Below, piece after piece: positions 1-10,813 of a DNA stretch of 64,000 nucleotides; within the stretch, counting starts at the first letter, position 1; each line of letters begins with the position of its first letter. The DNA lies in the NCBI RefSeq assembly GCF_003073045.1, contig NC_037590.1:31504327-31568326 (forward strand). Reading direction: 5' to 3'. The translations under genes were made by a program, and so were the position numbers. The notes under the pieces were generated by a model. That model ran no database searches. It saw only the letters and a program-made list of their open reading frames with translations, and was not told where the DNA came from. This stretch comes from Pomacea canaliculata (lineage: Eukaryota > Mollusca > Gastropoda > Architaenioglossa > Ampullariidae).

Positions 1-1576
1 CTGCTCGCGGCTTCAGGCTAAAGCTAGCCTCGCTCGAGCTCAAGCGTTCGTCGTTCGTCGAGGCAGACAAGGGATCGTGCGGTGACGGAGGTCATTGTCG
101 TAGCAAGTACACAGTAGTAGGTGAAAAAGATAAAGCAGAAAAATACCACACGTTCTTGGTCTATCAGATAAAAACCGCGAGTGGAACGATAGGAACACTG
201 GCAATAAAATATGAGATTAGACCGAGTGCAGTCGCAAGGGTAGAAGATGAAATACAACCCATTGTGTTTGATCACTGACGTGTATAACTCCAAGTTCGTG
301 ATTTGTTTAAGATGATCTGAAGTAGATACTTTGTCAATACAGAGAGAGGTTTTTTTTTAAAAAAAAAAAGGGCTGCGATTGTTTGGAGAAGAATTATTCT
401 ACCGCTTTAAAAAATAATAATAATAAAACCAGAGAGATAAATTTTGCTTAAAACCAGTAGAATTCCCTTCTGCTTTCTTGTTTGTTTGTTTGTTTGTTTG
501 TTTGTTTGTTTGTTTGTTTGTTTGTTTTAATGGCCGAACTTACAAGAGAGGAGGTAAGATTATATCTTGCGCTACGAAGGAAAGACGCTGCTGCTGATGG
601 GACTGACACGTAGAGACTCGCAGACACATGAGCAAACACACCCAACAACCCCACGAACGCCACACGCAATCATACGCAGACCCAATGACCGACATAGACT
701 TCTCAGGCACATGAGCAAACACACTGCACAGCCACATGAATGCATACAAGTACACAAAAGCGCACACATTCATACGCAAGTACATAAGTAAGAGGTGTGG
801 TTCTCCTGCCAGGAAAAAAAAACCGATGTTGACTCAAACATTCAAACACCCGACATCGAAATTGGCACTCTTTGTTGAAAAGTTTACTGTGGGGGATTTT
901 TCTTTCTTTCTTTTACCTACACGCCGAGCCACCTTGCAACTCGAAAGTTCTGCTGAAGGAAGCCACGTCATCGCGCAGACTGAACAACTGCGATCCACAA
1001 GTGCTAAAAGGTCAAGCGATAACCATGCTTTGACAAAGAATGTTTTGCATTTACATCGATCACTTTAATCAATGTCATGTTTTGTTTCCATAGTTACGGA
1101 TAGTTATGTGTGATACAGGGCCTTTTCCCCTTCCAGGCAAATAAAAAAGCAGTGGGACGCACCGTCACCCAAGACCTGCTGAACTCTTTTCAAGACAGAT
1201 CGAACTGGCAAACCTAGTCGGCCTCATTCCCAGTTGTTTCCCTGACGACCGGTGCCGGCGGCCCAACATGACCGTTCGTCAGCTGGAACCCCCAGTGAAA
1301 AGAAAATCAACAAAGGATCGGCTTTCACACAACATCAGAGGAGTATCGAGCAAGGCAGAATGTAATTAACCTGATTTCATCTGAATGCCCACGCTCAGTT
1401 CGGCCTCGAGTTCCAGCGTTTTGGTTTGTCTCACGTTTCCCAGGCAACCAGACTCAGTAGAACTAGTTCTGTAATGCTTCTCATTGTCTGATTGTTCTAT
1501 TTTTGTGTCATGTTTCCATCTGATCTGTATCAGGTGCTCCAGAGCATGGTCATGGTACATGCCCCCGGTATGGCCT
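1..1576. other. No gene recognised
   Basis: No exon with conserved coding signal was recognised. Open frames here are short and compositionally biased. The only clear structure is the tetranucleotide repeat near 478-528. Sequence around 1130-1360 is ordinary unique-looking DNA. Confidence 0.5.
478..528. repeat. (TTTG)n microsatellite
   Basis: About twelve near-perfect tandem copies of TTTG on the plus strand. It lies in non-coding DNA and produces an artificial low-complexity open frame on the minus strand. Confidence 0.95.
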
Positions 1577-1875
1577 ATATTACATGTTCCACAGCTGGCA
1601 TTTATATGTTACCAGCTGGGGCCGTAGTTGAGAAGCAAGGTTATGTCGTTACTCTGGGCAACATGGAGAACTCAAGGAAAAGTGTCTTGTTTCCAGTTGT
1701 AAAGCGGTGTCCAAGGGTAATATAACACATGTGTTTGGATACCCGTTTAAAACTTTGGAAATAAGACGGTTTTCCTTGATTTCTCCATGTTACCCGTGGT
1801 AACGACTTACCCTCGCTTCATTAACTACTGTCCTTGGCATTATTACATTTTTCACAACTAGTCTATGGGAGATGT
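1577..1875. repeat. Long imperfect inverted repeat (foldback element)
   Basis: The left arm (about 1577-1714) and the reverse complement of the right arm (about 1735-1875) align over most of their length. The match is best in the inner ~70 bases: both arms read TCGTTAC, then a block containing AACATGGAGAA, CAAGGAAAA, GTCTT, TTTCCA and finally TATCCAA or TGTCCAA. The loop is about 20 bases (1716-1734). Arms have diverged, so this is an old structure. It could be a MITE or foldback transposon relic, or a locally duplicated and inverted segment. Confidence 0.7.
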
Positions 1876-3880
1876 TCCCAAACTGATGTCTTACGCATGT
1901 TCCTCGTCTATACTTTTCGTTGGGGTTTCATAAATGTTTCGCTCCTTTTTTCCATAAGGGAGTTTTGATGGTTTTCTGTTGACGGGTACAAGCGAGTTGA
2001 TGCAGTTGCCACAGGAATGCAAGTAGAGGAAATGAGTCAACACGGTGAGGACACGCCGAGCCGCATGTGTTAAATGAGTAATAATATTATAGTTTGAAAG
2101 ATTCTTCAAAGGGATAGGGTGACACAATATAATTAACCGTTACCGGCAAGCACTTCAATCTCCCAGGAAGACACGGAAAATTCCCAGACTCTGCATGTGA
2201 GGGAGTGGTGGATGAGTCTTCCAAGCAAGGTGCAGAAATGTTGTACAATTTGGATTTTCATATTGCTTATGTGAGCATTCCGCTTATTAATTTCTTTTAT
2301 AACTTATTAATAGGCGCAATAAATGACTCTAGGAGAGAACATAGGAGTAATTAGGAGGAGATGAAGGCTCCGTCAAACGAGCGAGCTTCGACGAGTTCAA
2401 TTCTCTGGCTTTAGACTCGGCATCACGGAGAAGAGAGGGTGTGGTTACCCGTCCCCAGGAGGCGGCGCTGAAGTTCAACGTCTGTCTTATATTTGTGGGG
2501 TATTTGTGTATATATTTGACGATTCAGAGAACTTGAGTTCACAGTGACTGCAACTGAGTTTGTCGTGAGTACAGCCTCATGTTCCTCGACAGTGGTCTTG
2601 TGAGTAAGCATTGAACTATTATTCCTCAGATCCGACTGACGATTAACTCGAAAAAAAAAACTTGTTAATACAGTATGCATAGTTAGAAGTGTCCTGTAAT
2701 TAGAATGAGTAATTTTTGAATGTAACTGAGTCGAGATACTGTTTCTGTTTTTCGTGTATTTTTATCCAGAAAGTGCTATATACATTTCTTTTTATAATTA
2801 AAACTTAAGCATGGGCTGTAAGAGAAGATATGGTTGTCTTTGTTCAGAAAGGAGAACTGATCTGAAAATACTATTCCAGCTTTTCTCTCTCTCTCTCTCC
2901 TGTTATCCTCTTAGCAAGAATGTCAAGTAATTTCTATCCTTGCCTTCAACCTGCCCTGATGCTGTAATCAGACTTGTCCAACACAAAAAGCTGCTTCATG
3001 GTCTGCAATTATGCCTTCTTTTCATTCTGGAAGAAAAGAGGGCACCAGCACAGTAGTACCCGGGCCGGACTGTCAAGGGGCCGGCCTTGGTCAGTGGTTT
3101 CAAATTACACATGCAGAAGTTGAGTTTGAGTGTAGTATTGAGATTCGAATTGTAAACATACATTATATACTGGGAAAATAATTTACGATTACAAGTACAA
3201 GGGCCCGGAGAGGTCGTCGCTCTCGGCGGCCCTGAACCTAATCACAAACAAAAAAAAAAGAGCTCCAAAAAAAGACAACACCGGTGGCTTCACCAGACAG
3301 CGACCCCTCCCAACACCACCACCTCCAAAGATCCCCACCCCTAACAGTTCCGCGAGGTGGAAGCCCTTTCCCTCCAAAATAAAAAACAAAAACAATTACA
3401 TTTACAAAACCCTGACTTTGGCTTCTCCCAGGCCTTCTGTCTACCATAACTTTGTATCGCATCTGTGAAATGTTATTATCATCATCACCATCTCTACCCT
3501 ATATATCTAATTGCAACCACCTCTGCACTAAAGCTATTTTAAGGTCTCTAGACTGATAGTGGAAGATGTTGCCACAACGCACCACTCATTAACCTCAGTG
3601 TCAGCTGTTTTCGTCCAGAGTTCAATGATAATACGCAAACTGTATCACTGTTGAAACCCAAAGGAGCACTAAACTCCCCTAGGGACACAGTACAGACGTC
3701 AACATAAAGGGTTTACCTATAAATAACTTAGTTTTTATTACTAGCAATGGCAAGGGCTGCCCAGAAGCATAGTGATTTCAACTGTCACTTGTCACCACTG
3801 AAGTGAGTCACTCAGAGCTCAGATTCTGTTCTCGCAAGGCTGGTCGTTCTCTGGTTTCCTCCCCCCGCTACTCCCTCTCC
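1876..3880. other. No gene recognised
   Basis: No exon or RNA gene could be supported. A short CT-dinucleotide tract lies near 2885-2900 and an A-rich tract near 3247. Open frames on the minus strand at 3189-3462 are low-complexity. Confidence 0.45.
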
Positions 3881-3924
3881 CCCATAGTGGGATATTGCCT
3901 CAAGGCTAAATACAGTGGAGAGAA

Positions 3925-4095
3925 GCGAGTGTAAATGGATAGCCAACTGTTATGAGCACTGGCGTCCTGACTCGGAGACGCTTGGGTTCGATACCCGTGT
4001 GGCGCGGCAGTTGATCGATCTGTCGTTGATGTGTAACTGACTCTATTGTAAGTTGGAGGCAGGCTGTGCTGCATCCTTGGTGAAAGACAAATACT
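3925..4095 (+). mobile_element. tRNA-derived SINE
   Basis: A tRNA-like head is visible: an A-box-like stretch around 3935-3960, then a clear RNA polymerase III B box GGTTCGATACC near 3984-3994, followed by a non-tRNA body running to about 4095. The spacing of the two boxes fits a tRNA-derived SINE head. It differs in sequence from the family seen at 17, 41 and 56 kb. Ends are approximate. Confidence 0.6.
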
Positions 4096-4710
4096 GCGCC
4101 CCCCCTCTCACCTCCACCCTCCCCCAAAAGACAATCATTTATCAACAAAAATATTGGAATAATTATACGTTTAGGATTATCTCTATTTTCTTAACTCAAA
4201 CTTTAAACAACATACATACTCTTACAGATTACCACGAACTTATATTCACGTCCGTGATATTACTATTCATGAGTATCGTGACTCTTCACATTTGCACTGG
4301 CGAGCACATATAAAGCCAAAACATTTTAGCTGTCGGAATACAAGTTTAAACAACAATGCCAATCGATTCGTAAAGAACTATTGTTTGTTGACAAATGAAT
4401 ATTATAAACTAGCTGAATGTCCATCATCACGTGTAACATTCTTTCCTTCCATACAATAGAGGCAAGCTTATCCACTCAGGTTTTTTCCAGTTGCCTTCCT
4501 GCCTACAGACCTCATCAAGCGTAGCTGTCACCTGATAAAGACACAAATCGTGTAAATAAAATAATTATATACAGCTGTGTTCTCACGTCTGTTAACAATC
4601 AGATAGATAGAGTCAATAAAATACAAAACACTGCACTTGGCTTAGTCCTTGGTCATGTGACCTCAGGACGGCGATGAAAGCTTTGCTGGGCTGCTCAGGT
4701 ATTGGGAGAA

Positions 4711-4856
4711 TTAATTTTTTACGCCGAGCCAGCAACTAATTAGGTTTTATATCTAAGGCGTGGTGTGAACAGATGCTACAGAGAAAACAGAGTGCCCGAG
4801 AAAACAGCTGAACCCAGGGTCAGCCAACCTCACCTTATTGTACCGGGCTGCATCAG
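4711..4856 (-). mobile_element. SINE fragment, 41/56-kb family
   Basis: The plus strand shows the diagnostic order of the reverse-oriented family: GCCAGCAACTAA, TTATATC, AGATGCTACA, GAGTGCCCGAGA, CTGAACCCAGG, CTTATTGT. The same order appears at 55.83-56.01 kb on the minus strand. It is diverged and incomplete. Confidence 0.55.
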
Positions 4857-5164
4857 GTTTGTGAGTAAATTATTTGTCAATTATTTCTTTTTAATCAGTT
4901 TGTGTGCAGTTGCTGATGTCGATAGTAACCCCGTGACCAGGGACTAGGTTAATTAAAGTCCAGATCTCGTATAGTCACCTTCGACTGTGATAAATGTGAT
5001 GTGTGATGGTTGTATGGAGCAGATGGTTACAGGAAGAACTTTTTGTGCTGACACGTCATCATTTGGCGAAAGTCTTCACTGAGGAAGTCAACGGTCAGGG
5101 TTGACGTGTCCCAAGAGGAAACTAAGGCCACGACTGAGAGAGACATCTTTGCTGTGGGTTTCCG

Positions 5165-5720
5165 GTGGCGTCCATCCCAACGAAAGTGATGATGATGTTC
5201 TGTGAGGGAAACCGTCAAGAAACGAGCTCGACACAACCACTGGACTGCAAGAGTCAAAGTCCACAGCGAAAATTCAGCCAGACATTGAACATCCGGGTAT
5301 TACTCTCACAAGGTGGAATGATCTCTCCTACACTCTATTATATTCATCAACATCGCCACCAACGAGCGCTTTCTGCTGACCATTTCGCGATGTGGAATAC
5401 CTCCGATTCTACCCAGAATGCAACCTTCAGGATGCAGGAGGCTCACATCTCTTAGATGGGTGACAGACTGGTTTCACTATCATCAGGTTGAAGACAACCG
5501 CCACTCTCTTCTCCCTGTCAAGTACGAAAGATACCCTTAAGCTTTTAACAACAAAAGCTGCTACCCTAGGAAGAGACACCCACTAACTTCGACATCAAGC
5601 TAGACAAAAGGTTTACATGGGGTCCACACATCCAGGAGATGGTTTCTAGATCCATGTGTTCCATCTCTCAGTCTTTTTTTCTCCATCAGGTGTCTCTAAC
5701 CCTGCTCTAACATCACTACG
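5165..5720 (+). mobile_element. Decayed non-LTR retrotransposon reverse transcriptase (jockey/CR1-like)
   Basis: Split over three forward frames, the translation follows the order of a LINE reverse transcriptase of the jockey/CR1 kind. A GGMISPTLY block (5311-5340) corresponds to the usual G-G-x-x-S-P-x-L-F. ADHFAMW (5374-5394) sits where the catalytic YADD motif belongs. Then come RWVTDWF (about 5454-5475) and a KGLHGVH/FTWGPHIQ segment in alternative frames near 5610-5640. The catalytic aspartates are degraded and several stops and frameshifts are present, so it is inactive. The 5' part and the 3' end are not recognisable. Confidence 0.6.
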
Positions 5721-7677
5721 GTGTCACGTGATTTAATAAGGAGGGTAGATATAGCTTAGCATCACTCTTAGAAACGAGTGTGTTAACTGCGCTTTAACGA
5801 TACCATATATGGAGAGAATATATAAGAATAAAGATATATATAAGCTCTAAAATTCGCGTAAACAAGTCACTTTGAGTCTATGTGCACCTCTCATGACTCT
5901 GGGTTTTTTTGGGGGGACGGTACGACCACAAAGTTACCCGTGAAAAAAAAAAGTTGTTTTAATACCAAGAAAATCTGTCTCGATCGTTCCATAAACAGCT
6001 GTGTAATATTAGGCCAGCTGGCGAGTAGCCGAGAGGATGGAAGGGAATGAGGAAAGGGGGAAACGGAAAGCAGTAGCACTAGGGACGTTACTTGGCCCAG
6101 ATCAGCACCTCACCCTCTCGCCAGCAGCCCACGTGATCAGCTCCCGGCGAGTAACTGGAACTGTGCTTGTCCCCGCATTTCGGAGAACTCCGTTCAGATA
6201 TAGAAGCAGGGTATACAGCAGGGTATACAGCGGGGTATTTTGAGCGCCTGTCGATGTGATCTTGACGCTCGTGCAGCCTGAAGTCGAGTCTACCGACCTT
6301 CACGAGGATGGAGGACGTGGGAGGGGTGGGAGTGCGAGGGGAGAAGGCAAAGCAACGTGCAAAGAAAATATAGGTGTGACTCTGTTGACGCGGTTATTGA
6401 CCGGAGGAAGTTCTTGGAAGGCAAGATTGGAAATGAATGAGCTGGAGATATAATGAGAAATGGGGAGTCACTTCTGTCCTTATGGGTCAACCTTGGGTTT
6501 TCAAGGTGTGCCGCACTGCATTAGGGCTAGGGAGCATACTGCCCTGTAAAATTCGCAGATGAACGGGCCCGGTGTGAAATTTAATGTCTCCATTCCCTTA
6601 CACCCCACCAACACAACAACAACAACTCATGAAAAAAAACCATTGCGTTCATGAAAACTATTTCAACCCAGCTTAACCCAACTCTTACAGCTATGATGAA
6701 AGAAGATACTATTAAAAAACAAACCTAGTAGTTTCTTATTTAAGCATGCACGTTTAAAACATCATTATTCTTGCAGTTATTAAAGTGCGATGACGTAAGC
6801 ATCAGACCATGTGACAACCGATTTATTACCGAAGTTTGTCTTACAATGAGATATATGGGCGCATATCTGGGTGTGGCGACGTGGATGCATGATGGATATG
6901 AATGTGTGTCGTGTTAATGACAGGTGTGTTGAGGGTGTGAGTTCACATATCCTCCCACCGAGAAATAAATTCAGAGTCACACAGAGTTTAACATTCTGTG
7001 CATCTGTATCCACCATTATTTGGCTCTTCTCTCTCTCTCACGCACACACCACCATCATCAATATTAGCAGTTTTCCAGCGTGTTTCTGTTGTCCTTACAC
7101 TGGAGCTAAGAACAAAATAAAATAAAAGGTGCTTCTTTTAATTTGTCTTTTTTTTTTTTCGGTTGTTGTGATGTCCACTGAAAATGCAGAAATTCAAACA
7201 TCTTGAGGGAATTGAGTAGTTTTCAATGCAAACGTTGAAGGTTCCATTTTTACTGGATATTTTTATTTTTCTGTTGACATACACGTTTTTAGTGTGTGTG
7301 TTTACTTTTTGTTTTAGAGAGCTTGTGTGTGTGTCTCTTGATTTCGTTGGAACGAACAGGTCATCAGCCAGCCACGATTAGCAGACTAGAAGGGGTTTCG
7401 AGTGTAAACATTAGGTAGAAAAACGTTCTGTGGTTATTTCCATTTTGAAAGCTTATAACCGTTTATCGTCAACGTTAAAAACTAGAATTATTCAAAAAGA
7501 GTGACAGCTATCATCAAATCCCTGAGCACCATAGCCTGCAAAAATGATAAACAATCACACCAGTCAATCATCCACTTTTTGTTTGTTTTGTGTGTGTGTG
7601 TGTTTCGGTCATGAGTCAAACTTCTGTATCCGCGCGATCACACATCCTGCCATGGTGCGGCCACCCTTATCTGACAG
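5721..7677. other. No gene recognised; 3' flank of ankyrin-repeat gene
   Basis: No coding exon could be supported. The stretch includes an 11-bp near-tandem repeat around 6207-6237 (GGGTATACAGC-like units), a dinucleotide CT run near 7028 and T-rich tracts near 7147. The part nearest 7677 should hold the 3' UTR of the minus-strand ankyrin-repeat gene; its polyadenylation site was not identified. Confidence 0.4.
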
Positions 7678-9327
7678 TTACATTAGGCAAAGATCTTGCA
7701 TGGTCGCCAGCGTTAAGTGGTCCAATTCCAAACTCATGAAGTCCTCCCTCCTGCTTTGTGGTGACCCAGCCTTTATACACTTAGACATACAGATGATGCT
7801 TTGGGCATACAGTGACAGTGGCTTCAATCCTTCCTGTTGTAACGCAGCCATCGCCGCGCCAAGTATTTCCTCTCGTGTTTTGAAGTCTTCTACTGGATAG
7901 TGCTCATGATGATTTCAATGCTATACAGCATTCTGTTCAGATTTTGGTTGGTTATGGCCCCGAGGCGGTACAGCTTCACAAGGATGGCCACGTCATGGCG
8001 GCCGAAAAACTGTCGCACTGGGACAATGGAATGACAAAATGGGCGGAGACAGACATGAAGAGGGCAGCTCCACATCTCAGAAGAATGTCCACGAGCTTTT
8101 CACGGACCGCCCTGTCCGCGGGCCACGCGGCGTAGTACAGCGGAGTTCTGCCCAAGTTGTCCTCGACCAGGACGTTGGCCCCGCCAGCGACCAGCTGCTC
8201 AATGAAGGCATGGTGCCCAGACTCGCAGGCAAAATGCAGCGGGGTTTTCCCCTGCCAGTCTCTCGCATTGAGATCAACCAAAGGTTGCTGAAGTAGAAGG
8301 GACACGCAGCTTTTAAAGCTGTGGCTAAGCTGCAGTTTGTTGCAGCAGTAGGTGCAATAGGATGTCGTGGCTAACTTCATATTAAAGAGGATGTGAAGAG
8401 CCGTTCTGCCCAGCTCATGACAATTTCCAGACACAAGGCGTTGATGTCAGCACCCAAACTGAGGAGGACTTTTTATAGCTTTCTGGTCGAGCTTCTTGAC
8501 TGCGGAATGAAGAGGCAGGTAGCCTGAACCGTCGGGTACGTTCAGCAGCAGTCTCTGCTGCTTTTCCGAGAGGATATAAGACAAGTCAACGCTGCGCTTA
8601 ACTGCAGGTGAAAAGTAGTCCCCACGCTCTTGGTGTCACCGTCATACCAAGCTCCGTATGAGGGCAGCAGCAGATTGGGTAAAAGGTAATTGTCCAAACC
8701 TGGACAAAGCCCGCAGGAACACTCTCTAACGATCGTCGCGTATGGCAACGTCCTGCCGGCTGTGGCTGCCTCCAAGCTGAGGTCGGCTCCTGACTTCACC
8801 AGCATTTTTGCAATGTTGGCGGCAGGAAGCGTGGCCTTGACGAGGGCAAAGTGCAAAGGAGTCAAGGCGAAGCGTCGGTTCTGCAAAGTGGTGAACTGCC
8901 CAGCATTTACATCAGCCCCCACATCCAGCAGCAGCTCCACGACCTTCGGGTCATCGCCCAGAGCCGCGAAGTGCAGGGCCGTGAGTCCGTCCTTGTTCTG
9001 GCCGGTCACTAACTTCTTGCGGTCGTCTTCGTCCTTACACATCAATAAAAGGAGGGAACAATGGTCATGGCAGAGCCCGAGGCAGCGGCCAGCATAAGGG
9101 TAGTGTTGTCTCGGCTGTCCCTTGCGTGAACGTCAGCTGCCTTCTCGAACATCACTCTGGCCAGATCCTTGTGGCCAAAGAGAGAGGCCAGGTGTTGCGG
9201 TAGCAGGTGTAAAGCTCCCTGCAGCACCAAGGGATGTAAGTTGCCTGGGCCACTAACGACCAAGGTATCTCATCCACCTGAACGGGTATCAGGGAGTGTG
9301 GATCGAGGGCTTCTATGAAAGACCAGT
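7678..9327 (-). CDS. Ankyrin-repeat protein, main exon (frame interrupted)
   Basis: The exon starts after a good acceptor (tttaacttttcag at 9328-9340) in phase 1, matching the donor of the exon at 9841-10053, and ends at TAA 7678-7680. It codes for about 550 residues. At least six ankyrin-type repeats are visible in different frames: NTTLMLAAASG, GLTALHFAALGDDPKVVELL, ALTPLHFALVK, YLPLHSAVKK, GKTPLHFACESGHHAFIEQL and GRTPLYYAAW. The C-terminal ~50 residues (PLSLYAQSIICMSKCI, then LELDHLTLATMQDLCLM) loosely resemble a SOCS box, so an ASB-like ubiquitin-ligase adaptor is possible but unproven. The reading frame changes at about 9245, 9070, 8605, 8465, 8425, 8003 and 7893. Each break needs one base, and no stops remain between them. 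Either consensus errors or a young pseudogene would fit. Confidence 0.75.
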
Positions 9328-9340
9328 CTGAAAAGTTAAA

Positions 9341-9834
9341 AAAAAAAAAAAAAACAGCAGTGAATGAGTCGTGCTAGTTGCAAAGGGTTAATGGTAATAA
9401 GTATCATACAGCATAATACATAGTTGCATGGTAACTAATGTCTTTAAAGCTATGAATGCATGTAACCTAACTTTTAAAAAAAAACTACATTTAACCTACC
9501 GAGACCCAAGAAGTATTCCAAATATCTATCTGAGGACATTTTTCACAGACTTTTCTAGCAAAAACTGACCATTCGTTTTCGATAACCATTCCTTTACCTT
9601 AATCATGGTATGCCAGTGTGTTTGTTGTAAACAATGTCTATACATCTCTCATTAGCTTATTCTCATTAGCAAAACCTGCTGTTTAAACCTCCCTTACTGT
9701 AATGCGTATTTGCTGAAAGAGTTAAAGAATCCAATCCTTCTACGAAATAAATAACGTGCTTTCGATCTCGCTTATAGCAGGATGACAAGACTAACAATTT
9801 GTGAAACAAATATAAACGTATGTTGAAGTCTTAT
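9341..9834 (-). other. Intron of the ankyrin-repeat gene
   Basis: AT-rich sequence between the two supported minus-strand exons, with a poly-A run near 9338-9355 that acts as the polypyrimidine tract of the acceptor on the coding strand. Confidence 0.6.
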
Positions 9835-9840
9835 GCATAC

Positions 9841-10053
9841 CAACATCCTCCAATATGCTCCGAGAGTCTCCTTCTTCGTCGTCAGTGTCGCTCCTGTCGT
9901 TGCTGTTCTCACATAAGCAAAGCGATTCTGCTGCAACTCTTCGTCGCAGAGCGTCAGTGTGTTGACCTCGGACAGCCTGCGGGTTATTGCGGATGTACTC
10001 TGCATTTGCTATTCTCTGGAAATCTCGCAAGGGGCCTCTCATAAAGTCAATGT
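9841..10053 (-). CDS. Ankyrin-repeat protein, upstream exon
   Basis: The acceptor (cctgcag) lies just above 10053 and the donor (gtatgc) just below 9841. The exon leaves in phase 1, as the next exon at 9327 requires. It is continuously open and rich in charged residues, with an acidic SDTDDEEGD stretch and no repeat of its own. An in-frame methionine (10042) lies near its start, so translation may begin here. The frame is also open up to the acceptor, so an upstream coding exon cannot be excluded. Confidence 0.65.
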
Positions 10054-10639
10054 CTGCAGGAAAAAGGTCATACTTAAGAATTTACTCTTTCGTCTGAGAC
10101 ATACATTCGCCAAAAGACACGTTTACTCCGCAGATAATTATCAGTTGTTAAATACTAATCGTAAACAATTAAGAGGTCATGTCTTCATTATTTAAACAGG
10201 TCACCGGTATAAAAATCATAATAATCAACTAAATTAAATGTTAGACGACCCCTGTCTTTTCCAAAAGAAGAATTGTTGCTCCACTGTAGAATACTTACTG
10301 CTGAATGGGGAGTCAAAAAATGCTGTTTTTAAATTTTAAAAATCCTGCTTATTATTTTTTAGCTATTATACATTATTATTTTCTGTTTTTAACATGAACA
10401 AATACTGCTTTTTATTTTCTCAACATTTTCTTTCTTAATTATTCAAAGTTTTTTGTTAAGTTGAAAGTACAGGACCAAACCTATAAAAAGGATAACTTCA
10501 GGCAGAGTACGAACACGGAGAAAGGAGACCTCGATGTGAGAATACTGGGTGGCTGCCACGTGACGTCATCAGTTTTTGTGGGCTGCTTCAGCCCTGGGGG
10601 ATACCAGGCTTTGAAGTGGACGAAAGGGGTACGAACGTT

Positions 10640-10698
10640 TACCTCCCCTTGAATTAAATGAGCCTGGGAATCGGGTAGCTTACGTAAGGGGACCGCCA
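10640..10698 (-). other. Candidate first exon upstream of the ankyrin-repeat gene
   Basis: An ATG at 10698 opens a short frame (MAVPLRKLPDSQAHLIQGE) followed by a plausible donor gtaaac. The donor is phase 0, whereas the exon at 10053 needs phase 1 if it continues an upstream frame. If real, this may be a non-coding or alternatively translated leader exon. It is recorded only because it sits at the right place for a promoter-proximal exon. Confidence 0.2.
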
Positions 10699-10813
10699 TC
10701 TTGACTTCAGGGTTACGTCTGGTACACAAAGGCCGGTACACAAACCCCGGAGGACAGCGTTTGTTTTCGTTGCCACCGACTGGACGCCGGTGTTGAATGA
10801 GGGAGCTAGACAA

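Noticed and set aside
7544..7900. 118-codon plus-strand open frame
   Set aside because: It is antisense to the C-terminal coding part and 3' flank of the minus-strand ankyrin-repeat gene and has no homology of its own.
8690..9097. 135-codon plus-strand open frame
   Set aside because: It is the mirror of the ankyrin repeats on the minus strand.
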